Position numbers and translations under genes: made by a program. Below are positions 52,290 to 60,970 of a stretch of 64,000 nt of DNA, one piece after another. A model generated the notes under the pieces. It searched no databases. It saw only the letters and a list, made by a program, of their open reading frames with translations, and was not told the origin of the DNA. Numbering within the stretch: position 1 is the first letter of the stretch; each line of letters starts with the position of its first letter. The DNA comes from Clostridiaceae bacterium. GTDB taxonomy: Bacteria > Bacillota > Clostridia > Saccharofermentanales > Saccharofermentanaceae. The stretch spans positions 1 to 64,000 of the forward strand of contig JAAYCT010000016.1 of assembly GCA_012729635.1 (NCBI GenBank), given 5' to 3'.

Positions 52290-53339
52290 ATGAAACAGCA
52301 GTATCTTGTTACCGACGCGATCGGGCAACTGGGGAATGCAATCACCCGGCTTCTTCTTGACCACGGGAGTTCGGTTCGTGTTCTGGTTCCTCCGGAGACC
52401 GATATGACGGCCCTCAGAGGTCTGCCGGTTGATATCGTTTATGGCGATGTGTTGGTCAAGGATTCCATGAAGCCTTTCTTTGATATTGAGAATATTCGCG
52501 AAAGTATCGTGATTCATACGGCGGAAAAACGTTCGGTCACGGAGATGCGCGATCCTCTGATCCATCGGGTGAATGTTCAGGGAACGATGAATGTGACCGA
52601 TATTTGCGTGAAAAAAAGAGTGGCCCGGTTGGTGTATATCGGCTCCGCGCATGCGATCCCCGAAACAGGGAACGGAGATGAAATTGCCGAAATCGAGCAC
52701 TTCAACAGAGATCTTGTACAAGGAGATTACGCAAAATCAAAAGCGGAAGCGACACAATATATCCTCAATAAGGTGACGCTGAACGGTTTGAACGCAGTCA
52801 TTGTTCACCCGTCCGGAATTATCGGTCCGTATGAATACGGAGAGTCTGAGGTCGTTCAACTGATTCGGGAATATCTTTCCGGGGATTTAACGACCGTAAT
52901 CAACGGAGGATATGATTTTGCGGACGTTCGGGATGTAGCGCAAGGTGTCTTATCCGCGGCGGAAAGAGGAAACTGCGGGTCGTGCTATATTCTTTCCAAT
53001 CAGTACGTAAGCGCCGCGGATTTTCTGGACGGACTTCAGAACATTACCGGTTATCCCCCGATCAAGAAAATCGTGCCCTTGTGGGTCGCACAGCGTACCG
53101 CGGGAATCAATCGAATGGTTTACCGTTTCCTGAAGAGAAAGGCTCCCATCGATTCCTATGCGGTTTTCACGGTATATCCGAACGCAAAATACTCGCATTC
53201 CCGTGCGGATCAGGACTTGTCCTATAAACCGCGGGATATCAATAAAAGTCTTGCGGATACACTTGCATGGCTGAAAAGACAGGATAAAATGCGGGAAAGA
53301 GAAATGCAGCAGAACGTACAGACGGGTACCGGAGCGTAA
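52290..53339 (+). CDS. Extended SDR family NAD-dependent epimerase/dehydratase
   Basis: A 349-residue protein like the 3-beta-HSD/dihydroflavonol reductase branch. The nucleotide loop is VTDAIGQLG, where the first Gly of the normal TGAxGxxG is Asp. The catalytic Tyr-Lys pair is YAKSK, with Ser in YIGSAH. HPSGIIGPYEYG is the usual substrate-side motif. GGAGGCG precedes ATG. The 254-base gap before it is AT-rich and holds small inverted repeats: GCTTA/TAAGC near 52096, ATTGTT/AACAAT near 52136, and AAATCCGC/GCGGGTTT near 52230-52252 in the likely leader. Substrate unknown. Confidence 0.85.
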   Translation: MKQQYLVTDAIGQLGNAITRLLLDHGSSVRVLVPPETDMTALRGLPVDIVYGDVLVKDSMKPFFDIENIRESIVIHTAEKRSVTEMRDPLIHRVNVQGTMNVTDICVKKRVARLVYIGSAHAIPETGNGDEIAEIEHFNRDLVQGDYAKSKAEATQYILNKVTLNGLNAVIVHPSGIIGPYEYGESEVVQLIREYLSGDLTTVINGGYDFADVRDVAQGVLSAAERGNCGSCYILSNQYVSAADFLDGLQNITGYPPIKKIVPLWVAQRTAGINRMVYRFLKRKAPIDSYAVFTVYPNAKYSHSRADQDLSYKPRDINKSLADTLAWLKRQDKMREREMQQNVQTGTGA

Positions 53340-53360
53340 CGCTGATTCGCAAAAGCCAGG

Positions 53361-53391
53361 TCGGGGCCGTGACTACGGCCCCGATTTTTTT
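53361..53391 (+). terminator. Strong Rho-independent terminator
   Basis: TCGGGGCCGT pairs perfectly with ACGGCCCCGA around a four-base loop, followed by seven T. The stop codon of the convergent acetyltransferase gene lies inside the stem. Confidence 0.95.
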
Positions 53392-53843
53392 ATCTGTCGG
53401 AGCATGGGTGTAAATCGGATGCCCTGTTTTTCCTGCTCGCCGGATATGGCGCGAAACTCAAGTCGCTCATAAAAAGCGACAGCGTACGGGGATGAGTTGA
53501 CCGTAAGCGTATTACAATTCATTAGCGTAGCGAATTGCTCGACCCTCGCAACAAGAGATTTTGCGATCCCCTTTCGCTGGTGATTGGTATCGACAAACAA
53601 TAAAGAAATGTGCGAGGAACCGCGAATGGCAATAACACCGACGATTTTTCCTTGACGAATCGCTCCCCAGAAGCGAAGCACCCCGGAATCCAACATGCGA
53701 GCGATTTGATCCGGATCGATGAAGTCGCGAAAAACCCGGATGCCTTCCTGTGTATATTCGGGAGCCTCAAAGCGCGAAAAAACGGACCAGACCAGCTCGA
53801 GCGCTTCCGGAAGATCCTTTTCGAAAAGTTTTCGAATCAGCAT
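53373..53843 (-). CDS. GNAT family N-acetyltransferase
   Basis: A 156-residue enzyme with the acetyl-CoA loop VDTNHQRKGIAKSLV and the C-terminal NSSPYAVAFYERLEF signature of the family. The target could be a small amine or a protein N-terminus. It lies 19 bases downstream of the flavoprotein reductase gene and is likely co-transcribed with it. Confidence 0.9.
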   Translation of the reverse strand: MLIRKLFEKDLPEALELVWSVFSRFEAPEYTQEGIRVFRDFIDPDQIARMLDSGVLRFWGAIRQGKIVGVIAIRGSSHISLLFVDTNHQRKGIAKSLVARVEQFATLMNCNTLTVNSSPYAVAFYERLEFRAISGEQEKQGIRFTPMLRQIKKSGP

Positions 53844-53861
53844 GGGTCACCCGATTCTCCT

Positions 53862-55370
53862 TTATTCGGAGTCATGAGCGTGAAGATTGGAAAGCGCCCA
53901 GGCCGTCAATTCGTTTAAGGAGGGATGGATGACCATCGAATTCATGACCGGCATGATCGTGCCGAGCTGGCGACAAATCCTTCGGATGGGCCGGATTTCG
54001 GGTCTTTCGAGGCGAGTTCGGTCCGATTCGCCCTCGGAGTCACACATATAACCCGTATTCATCAGATAGACGAAAGGCTGAACGAGTAGTGCAGCCTGAT
54101 GGCCGACGACATGAGCACCGATCAGTTTCCCTTGCTCGTCGATTACGATTTTCACAAAACCATTGTCCGAGTCGTTCTCGGATATTCCCATCGCTGAGCC
54201 GGCCGCAATGTCGGAAAAGCGATTTCGTCCGACAAAGACGCGAATCCCGCGCTCCAAAGCTTGTTTTTCGGTCATTCCGACATGAGCTACCTGAGGACAG
54301 GTGAAAATGGTCCACGGGACGGAATGATATCGGACCGGCTTCGGATCGTCTGCGCCAAAAAGGTTTCCAATAAGTATCCCGGCTTCGTAATTTGCTTTAT
54401 GACGGAACGGATAGATCCCGTTAATATCACCGATTGCCCAGATGTGATCCTGATTGGTCTTCAAATATTCATCGGTCTTGATCCATCCCCGCTCATCCGT
54501 TTCGATATTTGCGTTTTCGATTCCGAGCCAATCGCTGTTGGGTCGTAAACCGGAGGCGATGAATATTTCGTCCGTATCGATACGGGTCCGACTCGGGTCG
54601 TTGGAATTTTCGACAAGAACATATTTACCTTTTTCATCCCGTCCCGCAAAAACCAACTGGTGATGAGTTAAAACCTCGATGCCGTTGTGTTCGAACTCCT
54701 TTTGGACCGCGATGCTGATTTCCTCATCCTCGGTCGGAAGAATCATCGGAAGCCGTTCGACCAGCGTGACCTTAGAACCGAACGCAGAAAAAATATGCGC
54801 GAATTCCGCGCCGACCGCTCCGGCTCCCACAATCACCAGTTTTCTCCACGGAGCGGCCGGAAATTTTTCCCCGAAAAAACTCTCTGAAGTGACATAACCG
54901 GTCTGTTCGAGACCTTCGATCGAGGGTACCAACGTTCGCCCGCCGGGTGCCAGAATGAATCGGTCCGATTCAAATTCGACGTGCTCCTCAAGGCGTTCCG
55001 AAGTGACGCGAAACGTGTGCGGTCCCGTGAACGCGCCGGTTCCTCGATATACGTCCAGTCCGTCGACGCCCGAAAGACCTTCGGAAATGCGATCGGAGTG
55101 AGCAATTTGTGCCCACATTCGTGACGCAATTTTGTTCCAATCGATTCCCAGCGCGTCGAGATGGACGCCGACTCGTCCGGAGCGCTGGGCTTCGCGGATC
55201 AGATCCGCGGGATATACGAGCATCTTCGAGGGAATACAACCGCGAGTGAGGCATGTTCCGCCGAATTTTGATTTTTCTACGAAAGCGACGGAAAGTCCTG
55301 CCTGTAAAGCCGGTTCGACCAACATGAGGCCGGCACCGCTGCCGACGATGGTCAGATCGCATTTCTTCAT
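53862..55370 (-). CDS. FAD-dependent pyridine nucleotide-disulfide oxidoreductase
   Basis: A 502-residue enzyme of the dihydrolipoamide dehydrogenase/mycothione reductase/mercuric reductase class. It has the FAD loop VGSGAGLMLVEPA, the redox pair GGTCLTRGCIPSK, the NAD(P) loop IVGAGAVGAEFAHIF, the second FAD motif AIGDINGI and the C-terminal dimer region with HPSLNEL, where the active His is expected. The first loop has GSGAG instead of GxGxxG with a final small residue, but this occurs in relatives. No 2-oxoacid dehydrogenase genes are nearby, so the disulfide partner is unknown. Confidence 0.88.
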   Translation of the reverse strand: MKKCDLTIVGSGAGLMLVEPALQAGLSVAFVEKSKFGGTCLTRGCIPSKMLVYPADLIREAQRSGRVGVHLDALGIDWNKIASRMWAQIAHSDRISEGLSGVDGLDVYRGTGAFTGPHTFRVTSERLEEHVEFESDRFILAPGGRTLVPSIEGLEQTGYVTSESFFGEKFPAAPWRKLVIVGAGAVGAEFAHIFSAFGSKVTLVERLPMILPTEDEEISIAVQKEFEHNGIEVLTHHQLVFAGRDEKGKYVLVENSNDPSRTRIDTDEIFIASGLRPNSDWLGIENANIETDERGWIKTDEYLKTNQDHIWAIGDINGIYPFRHKANYEAGILIGNLFGADDPKPVRYHSVPWTIFTCPQVAHVGMTEKQALERGIRVFVGRNRFSDIAAGSAMGISENDSDNGFVKIVIDEQGKLIGAHVVGHQAALLVQPFVYLMNTGYMCDSEGESDRTRLERPEIRPIRRICRQLGTIMPVMNSMVIHPSLNELTAWALSNLHAHDSE

Positions 55371-55524
55371 GAATCAACACCTCCGATCTTTATTGAACGA
55401 AATCGACGGCGGATATCTTTATGTCTATTATACCCGGAAAATAAGGTTGCGGAAATAACTTGCTTATTCTGTCGGATACAGTTTGGGGACAGCTTCTGTG
55501 CAAATCGGCCGCCATAGAACCAAG

Positions 55525-55607
55525 AAAAGGACATTTTCCCGCCGGAGTTCCGCAGAGCCGCATTTGCGGTTCGAGGACCTGTCCGAACGCCGGAAAAATG
55601 TCCTTTT
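55525..55607. repeat. Large structured inverted repeat beside tRNA-Ala
   Basis: A 13-bp perfect stem AAAAGGACATTTT/AAAATGTCCTTTT encloses about 57 bases that can fold further (CCGCA/TGCGG; GTTCG/CGAAC with GGAC/GTCC; outer CCGG pairs). On the minus strand it begins seven bases after the tRNA CCA end and finishes in TTTTC, so it may be the tRNA terminator, though it is unusually long for that. Confidence 0.6.
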
Positions 55608-55613
55608 CATTTG

Positions 55614-55689
55614 TGGTGGAGACGAAGAGGATCGAACTCTCGACCTTACGGATGCGAACCGTACGCTCTCCCAGCTGAGCTACGCCCCC
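55614..55689 (-). tRNA. tRNA-Ala (anticodon CGC)
   Basis: A full cloverleaf of 76 bases with encoded CCA. Acceptor GGGGGCG pairs with CGTCTCC and contains the G3-U70 pair that identifies alanine tRNAs. The D arm is GCTC/GAGC, anticodon stem TACGG/CCGTA with loop TTCGCAT (anticodon CGC, codon GCG), T arm GAGAG/CTCTT with TTCGATC. It is transcribed alone from a strong promoter with an 87-base leader. Confidence 0.93.
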
Positions 55690-55782
55690 AAATCGGTGCT
55701 CTTGACGGTAATCGATCACGCCCGGTGCCAATGATGCGTTAAATATTGAGCTGAACCGGAGCTTTCGAAAAACTGCCTTTCT

Positions 55783-55811
55783 ATTATCGTTTGCGTCCCC
55801 CTTTCTGTCAA
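55783..55811 (-). promoter_or_regulatory. Strong sigmaA promoter of tRNA-Ala
   Basis: On the minus strand TTGACA (55811-55806), 17 bases, GATAAT (55788-55783). Confidence 0.85.
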
Positions 55812-55911
55812 GACCGAACGGCGGAATGTTGTTGACCCGTAAACACTTCACTTTCGACTATCCGGTGCATCTTTTCCCGGAAGTGACAGCGTTGATCGCC
55901 CGATATAATAA

Positions 55912-55944
55912 CCCCCATGCCGGATCCGATGACCGGCATGGGGG
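55912..55944 (-). terminator. Terminator of pckA
   Basis: A 12-bp perfect stem CCCCCATGCCGG/CCGGCATGGGGG with a nine-base loop, followed on the minus strand by TTATTAT. Confidence 0.9.
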
Positions 55945-55982
55945 AAATCTCATCATGCGTGACGAAGTCCTGTCGAAGTTCC

Positions 55983-57881
55983 TTAGACCTTGTATTCGCC
56001 CGGCTTGATCAGGTCTCCGTACTTCTCGCGAGCGGCCTTGATTCGATCGATCTCGGCATCCCAGTAATCAAAGACTTCCTTCGGCGTGTTGGAATCCATT
56101 TTCTCGTAAAACGCTTTGGTGCGTTCGAGCTTTTCGATCCACTTCGTGCAACGGAACGTAAACAGATAGGTGTACTTGTCTTCGCTGAAGTCTTCGTTCA
56201 GGTACTTCTTGAACAGAACGGCGAGATCCTTGTAGTGCGGGATCTTGCCCGTCGGGGTATCGTACGTCTCGTACTCTCCGTGAATCCGGCCTTCCGCCCA
56301 GTGCAACCAAACCCGCTTCGCGAGCTTACTGGTCATGAATTTGCCCTCTTCGCTGAGCATAAAGTAGTTCGTACTGAATACCTTCGGCGTTTCCTTAACG
56401 CTTTCGCCAAACTTGATGTTATTCATCGTATATTCGCCCAACGGATAAGAGACAAAGTCGAGGTTTGCCATCGGGCTCGGCTTGCGTACACCTTCCGCAC
56501 CGATTGTGGCGCTTGTCGTCTCGGACTCCAGTGTCGCGGCCTTCAGGAGGATACCGTCTCTCCATGACGGAGACTCCTCGATCGGAACGGAGATATCACT
56601 GTCGCGTCCGCCGTATAGGATCCCTTCGACCTTGACACCGTTCTTGGCCTCAAAGCCCTCTTTGTCGATGTTGTCCAGATAATCCAGTCGCATGGTATAG
56701 CGCGCGTTCCCGTGCGCGATTCCGACCGTATTGCCCTTCGCGTCCTTAACGCCTTCGTGCCAAGCTCCGAAATGGTTGCGTCCCTCCTTCGGAGCCTCCT
56801 CGCCCATGCCCAACCAGTACGGGTTCCCGTCGGGTCCCATCAGGACATTGGAAAAGATCACTTCCTGATTCTTTTTCAAATTCTCGAAAATCACCGGGTC
56901 ATCCTCGGCGTTAACATCCTTAATGATCCCGAACATCCCGAACTCGACGTTAACGGCCCGGAATTCCCCGTTCATATTGCGGAAGTAGGCAATATCGTCA
57001 CCGACGATTTGCTCGCCGGGGATCATCGCCGTCGAGGTTTTGCCGCAAGCGGACGGGTACGCGCCGCAAAAGTAGGTCTTACGATTCTTCTCTTCGTTGA
57101 GCGCGGCCATAACAAACATGTGCTCGCAAAGCCATCCCTCTTTCCCCGCTTTGTTGATCGCGAGACGCATCGAATGCTTCTTCAATCCGATCGAGTTGCC
57201 GGCATATTGGTTGTTCATCGAATATACGATGTTGTTCTGCGTATCCATGTAGATCCGACGCTTGTCGAGATTGACCGTATTGTTGTTCTCGTCCAGTTCT
57301 CCGGCCGAATGGATAAAACGGAAGAAGTCGCCTTTTTCCGAATCCTTCATCTTCATGAAGTGATTGTATGCCAAACGATATAAGATGGTCTCCGAGTGCG
57401 CAACATACCAACTGTCCGTGAACTGAATGCAGGGAATGGTGAACGGACTTTCGGTCGGACCTTCGGAGAAAAAGAGAACCACCGCATCTTTTCCCTTCAT
57501 GATCCCCTTAGAAATACCCATGATCTCTTCATATCCGGCTTCGTACTCGATCGAGTTGAGCGATTTCATGTTCTCCAGATTCTCTTTGTACACCATGAAT
57601 CGGGTCGACTGCTTGTCTCTGGCCTGGTCGCCGTAACCGTCCCAGTGGATCGTCTGTTTGGAGTTGGCCAACGTCACTTCCTCGCCGAGGCGAAGTGCCT
57701 GATCGCGAACATACTGGATATCCTTCTCGCTGTCATCGCAGATATATACGGACTTCGGGTCACAGTGATCAATAAAGAAGCCGATAAAATCCATTACCTT
57801 ATCGTTCTGGAGCGCAGTCAACTTCTCATAACTCTCACTACTCATTCGATTCTTCAGCAGGTTCTCATAGTTTGTATTCAT
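55983..57881 (-). CDS. pckA: Phosphoenolpyruvate carboxykinase (GTP)
   Basis: A 632-residue enzyme interconverting oxaloacetate and PEP with GTP or GDP. The kinase loop is YPSACGKTSTAMI, whose position and cysteine mark the GTP-dependent class; the length also fits that class and not the ATP form of about 530. GDDIAYFRN supplies metal-binding residues. The start MNTNYENLLKNR follows AAGGAG; longer upstream frames run through the promoter. In anaerobes it may run towards oxaloacetate as well as in gluconeogenesis. Confidence 0.95.
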   Translation of the reverse strand: MNTNYENLLKNRMSSESYEKLTALQNDKVMDFIGFFIDHCDPKSVYICDDSEKDIQYVRDQALRLGEEVTLANSKQTIHWDGYGDQARDKQSTRFMVYKENLENMKSLNSIEYEAGYEEIMGISKGIMKGKDAVVLFFSEGPTESPFTIPCIQFTDSWYVAHSETILYRLAYNHFMKMKDSEKGDFFRFIHSAGELDENNNTVNLDKRRIYMDTQNNIVYSMNNQYAGNSIGLKKHSMRLAINKAGKEGWLCEHMFVMAALNEEKNRKTYFCGAYPSACGKTSTAMIPGEQIVGDDIAYFRNMNGEFRAVNVEFGMFGIIKDVNAEDDPVIFENLKKNQEVIFSNVLMGPDGNPYWLGMGEEAPKEGRNHFGAWHEGVKDAKGNTVGIAHGNARYTMRLDYLDNIDKEGFEAKNGVKVEGILYGGRDSDISVPIEESPSWRDGILLKAATLESETTSATIGAEGVRKPSPMANLDFVSYPLGEYTMNNIKFGESVKETPKVFSTNYFMLSEEGKFMTSKLAKRVWLHWAEGRIHGEYETYDTPTGKIPHYKDLAVLFKKYLNEDFSEDKYTYLFTFRCTKWIEKLERTKAFYEKMDSNTPKEVFDYWDAEIDRIKAAREKYGDLIKPGEYKV

Positions 57882-57987
57882 GGGGACTCCTTTTCTTCCT
57901 GTCTTGGATTTCACGAAATTATCGATCGCGACAGAGCGCGAATAAACATGATGATTGATTTCAAGTTTGAACAACACAGGCCATATT

Positions 57988-58017
57988 ATTTTAATGGTTT
58001 TGCATTGCGTCTGTCAA
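57988..58017 (-). promoter_or_regulatory. SigmaA promoter of pckA
   Basis: On the minus strand TTGACA (58017-58012), 18 bases, TAAAAT (57993-57988). The leader is about 100 bases. A MITE-like element begins nine bases upstream of the -35. Confidence 0.75.
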
Positions 58018-58025
58018 TGATGTTC

Positions 58026-58452
58026 AACTCTGGGCTCTTCACCTGTTTCCGTGAAAAGCGAACAGAAAACCGGTCCGTGATCAATCGGTTGCCGTTTTCC
58101 TGCGGCCCAGTAGTCAGGATCCGGAATCCTAAATAATTCGAAGTAAGTTCACAATGCGGAATGGCTGACCGATGGCGCTGTTACTTGCTCGGTATAAGCA
58201 ACACATTCTAATGCACAAAAATGGCGTGATTGACGATTTTCGATCGGTAGTGATCGACTCGAAAGGCCAAAACTACGGAACTCTTCTCTCGTCGGGGTTT
58301 CGCACGAATCATCGCTCCGGTTGCCGGAATATCGCTTTCGTACGCATCATCGCTCCGGTTGCCGGAATATCGCTTTCGCACGCTTCATCGCTTCGGTTGC
58401 AGAAAACAATTATTCTGTGTTTCACGGAAACAGGTGAAGAGCCTAAACTCTG
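58026..58452. mobile_element. MITE-like element with 23-bp inverted ends
   Basis: The arms 58034-58056 (GCTCTTCACCTGTTTCC, then GTGAAA) and 58420-58442 are perfect inverted copies of each other. AACTCTG occurs directly repeated just outside them (58026-58032 and 58446-58452), as a target duplication would, though one and three bases separate it from the arms. The roughly 360 bases between hold no gene but do contain a 38-bp tandem repeat. This explains most of the 728-base gap between pckA and the next gene; 58453-58609 holds only a poor promoter-like stretch. Confidence 0.5.
58298..58401. repeat. 38-bp tandem repeat, about 2.7 copies
   Basis: Copies start at 58298, 58336 and 58374, each beginning TTTCG(C/T)ACG and containing TCATCGCT(C/T)CGGTTGC. 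Copies one and two differ at only a few positions; the third is cut short after GGTTGCAG. GCCGGAATATCGC completes the first two units. It lies inside the MITE-like element. Confidence 0.8.
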
Positions 58453-58609
58453 TACTACCAAACGGCGATGATTTCACCTTCAAACGAATCGTAGAAAGCA
58501 CACCCGTTATTGACAGCCCGAGCGGCGGAATCGAGTGGTTTTCTTGCTTGCAATATTTTCGGAAAAAGAATAAAGTCGAAAGAGAAAACGGCATTGAAGG
58601 AGGCGCACT

Positions 58610-58876
58610 ATGGGACTTTGGGATATTATCGCGTGGGTGGTCATGGGCGGATTGGCCGGATGGGTCGCCAGCCTGATCATGAAGAAGAAGGGCACGACAG
58701 TCCTGATGAACATCATCGTCGGGATCGTCGGAGCGTTTGTCGGCGGATTTATCATGTCGCAATTCGGCGGATCGGGGGTCAGCGGATTTAACCTTCAGAG
58801 TTTTCTGGTCGCGACCGGGGGATCCGTTGTGGTTCTGGCGGTCATCAATTTGATCACCAAGGGCAAACTGAAGTAG
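58610..58876 (+). CDS. GlsB/YeaQ/YmgE-type small membrane protein
   Basis: An 88-residue protein with three membrane segments and many glycines (GGLAGWVASLIMKKKG; IVGIVGAFVGGFIM; VATGGSVVVLAVINL), matching the transglycosylase-associated protein family linked to envelope and general stress. Despite the family name, no enzymatic role is known. GGAGGCG lies just before ATG. Confidence 0.88.
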   Translation: MGLWDIIAWVVMGGLAGWVASLIMKKKGTTVLMNIIVGIVGAFVGGFIMSQFGGSGVSGFNLQSFLVATGGSVVVLAVINLITKGKLK

Positions 58877-58911
58877 TCAGAAAAAGAAAAGCAACGAAAG
58901 AGAGGGGCCTC

Positions 58912-59472
58912 GTGAAGAGAATCTTTCAGATCCTTATCGCGACTCTGACCGCAAGTCTGCTCTTTTCATCCTGCAGTGCGAAGGCAAAGACCCTTGAAAC
59001 GGAGCCGATGACCGAAGACCATGAAGGGAGTACGGCCATGGGTTATGATCCTTTTTCTCTCTTAACAATCGACGGAGATTATACATTGACCGCAGAGGCG
59101 GGTTTTCGCAGTGATTTTTTCGAATCCTATGAGTGCCAAAGTACCGGATATATGCTGGATTCGATCGTCCGCTATATTCTTCGAGTCAATGATGTGGACA
59201 CAAGTGAATTTGAGTTTGACAGCGAGACCGGCGCTTTCGTGATGAGAAGCGATGACGAAGAGGATGTTCGAAAAGCGGCGGAGATCCTTACCCGTGAGAT
59301 CAATCGGGATGAGGTTCTGATCGCCGCCATGGAATCCGATGAGGTTCGCGAGGAACTTGAAATGTCGCAAAAAATATCCGACACGGTATCAAAGATTTTA
59401 TCCGAGTCGGAAGAGCCGCTTTCCGCCGAGGAGTTCCTGGAACAATTTAACGCGCTGTATACAGATGACTGA
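58912..59472 (+). CDS. Lipoprotein of unknown function
   Basis: A 186-residue protein with signal MKRIFQILIATLTASLLF and lipobox SSC (Cys at about 21). The mature part is acidic and has no family I recognise; the region DSIVRYILRVNDVDTSEFEF followed by DEEDVRKAAEILTREI could be a small alpha-beta domain. Start is GTG after AGAGAGGGG. It lies 35 bases after the GlsB-like gene and is probably co-transcribed. Confidence 0.78.
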   Translation: MKRIFQILIATLTASLLFSSCSAKAKTLETEPMTEDHEGSTAMGYDPFSLLTIDGDYTLTAEAGFRSDFFESYECQSTGYMLDSIVRYILRVNDVDTSEFEFDSETGAFVMRSDDEEDVRKAAEILTREINRDEVLIAAMESDEVREELEMSQKISDTVSKILSESEEPLSAEEFLEQFNALYTDD

Positions 59473-59566
59473 ATTTGCGGTCCGTCAAAATCGTTCACAC
59501 GAGGATTGGCAAGGTTTTTGTCTGATTCCCTTTCGAATAACCTATTCGCATATTCTTCAGTCGCAA

Positions 59567-60937
59567 TTATCGCAGAAAAAAGCGCAGTAATCCGAAATTC
59601 GCTTTCTTATACGGCCGGTAGCGCATCGGAAGATCAAGCCAGGTCTTTTTGTCGATGATGCTCTTTTCGTGCGTGAAGGTGTCGAAGGAGCGTTTTCCGT
59701 GGTATGCGCCCATTCCGCTTTCACCGACGCCGCCGAAACCGAGTTTTTCGTTGACCAGATGGATGACGGTGTCGTTGATGCATCCGCCGCCGAAAGAAAC
59801 AGAGCGGAGGATCTTGTCTTGAAAGGTTTTTTCCTTCGAAAAAATATAAAGCGCGAGCGGCTTCGGGCGTCGCTTCAATTCCGAGACCACTGCATCGATA
59901 TCCGTAAACGAGATGACCGGAAGGATCGGCCCGAATATCTCCTCCTGCATGACCGGCGAATCGAAGGTGACGTCGGAAAGGATCGTCGGCTCGATCGCGC
60001 GCGCGGCCGGATCGCTTCCGCCGCCGATCACGAGCGTACCGTCGGACAGGTAGGGAGTGACCCGAGCGAATTGCTTTTCGTTGATGATGTGGACGTATTC
60101 GGGGTCCGTAAGCGCGCCCTCGGGGAAGGCCTCTTTGATCGCATCGACGCAGGCGTCAAGGAATGCGCCGCGGACGCGCTCTTCGACCAGGACGTAGTCC
60201 GGCGCGACACAGGTCTGGCCGGCATTCAGGAACTTGCCCCAGCAAATGCGTTTGGCGGTGAGCTTCATATTGACGGTTGAATCAATGATCGCCGGGCTCT
60301 TTCCGCCGAGTTCCAGCGTGACGGGCGTGAGGTTCGCGGATGCCTTTTCCATGACGAGGCGGCCGACGGTCGTGCTCCCCGTAAAGAAGATATAGTCAAA
60401 GGTCTGCTCCAGAAGACCGGCGTTTTCCTTGCGTCCGCCCTGAACGACGGTGATGTATTCCGGAGGGAAGACCTCGGCGATCAGGTCCGCAATGACCTGC
60501 GAGGTGGCGGGTGAGTACGCGGAAGGTTTAATGACGGCGCAGTTACCCGCGGCGATCGCCCCGATGAGCGGACAGAGGGTCAGTTGAAACGGATAGTTCC
60601 ACGGCGACATGATCAACGCGACGCCGTAGGGCTCCTTGAGGACGAAGCTTCTGCACGGGAACTGAGAGATCGGGGAGGAGACACGCTTTTTGCGCGCCCA
60701 TTTTCCGAGATGGGCGATCGCGTGGTGACATTCCTCCCGCACGATCCCGACCTCGCTCATGTAGGCCTCAAAGTCGGATTTGTTCAGATCTTTCTTAAGT
60801 GCCTCGAAAATCGACGATTCTTTTCGCACGATCGCATCGTACAGCTTCCGGAGTGCCTTTTTTCGAAAAGCGACATCGCGGGTCGCGTCGGTATAAAAAT
60901 ATTCGCGTTGGGCGGAGACGATTTTATTAAAATCCAT
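59567..60937 (-). CDS. Aldehyde dehydrogenase (class 3-like)
   Basis: A 456-residue NAD(P)-dependent enzyme oxidising aldehydes to acids. The active Cys is in NAGQTCVAPDY, the general base Glu in LELGGKSP, and the cofactor loop is FTGSTTVGRLV. The length without an N-terminal extension and the PWNYPFQLTLCPL motif fit the class 3/fatty aldehyde group. GGAGG precedes the ATG. It lies 33 bases downstream of the alcohol dehydrogenase gene, and the pair could interconvert alcohol, aldehyde and acid. Confidence 0.93.
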   Translation of the reverse strand: MDFNKIVSAQREYFYTDATRDVAFRKKALRKLYDAIVRKESSIFEALKKDLNKSDFEAYMSEVGIVREECHHAIAHLGKWARKKRVSSPISQFPCRSFVLKEPYGVALIMSPWNYPFQLTLCPLIGAIAAGNCAVIKPSAYSPATSQVIADLIAEVFPPEYITVVQGGRKENAGLLEQTFDYIFFTGSTTVGRLVMEKASANLTPVTLELGGKSPAIIDSTVNMKLTAKRICWGKFLNAGQTCVAPDYVLVEERVRGAFLDACVDAIKEAFPEGALTDPEYVHIINEKQFARVTPYLSDGTLVIGGGSDPAARAIEPTILSDVTFDSPVMQEEIFGPILPVISFTDIDAVVSELKRRPKPLALYIFSKEKTFQDKILRSVSFGGGCINDTVIHLVNEKLGFGGVGESGMGAYHGKRSFDTFTHEKSIIDKKTWLDLPMRYRPYKKANFGLLRFFLR

Positions 60938-60970
60938 GGGTCAGACCTCCTTAGCGGTGAGCGGCAATCA

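Noticed and set aside
52290-53339. SDR protein as a pseudogene because of the altered glycine motif
   Set aside because: The frame is full length with the Ser-Tyr-Lys set intact; one Gly to Asp change in the loop is not enough.
58298-58401. CRISPR array
   Set aside because: The units are directly adjacent 38-bp tandem copies without spacers and no cas genes are near.
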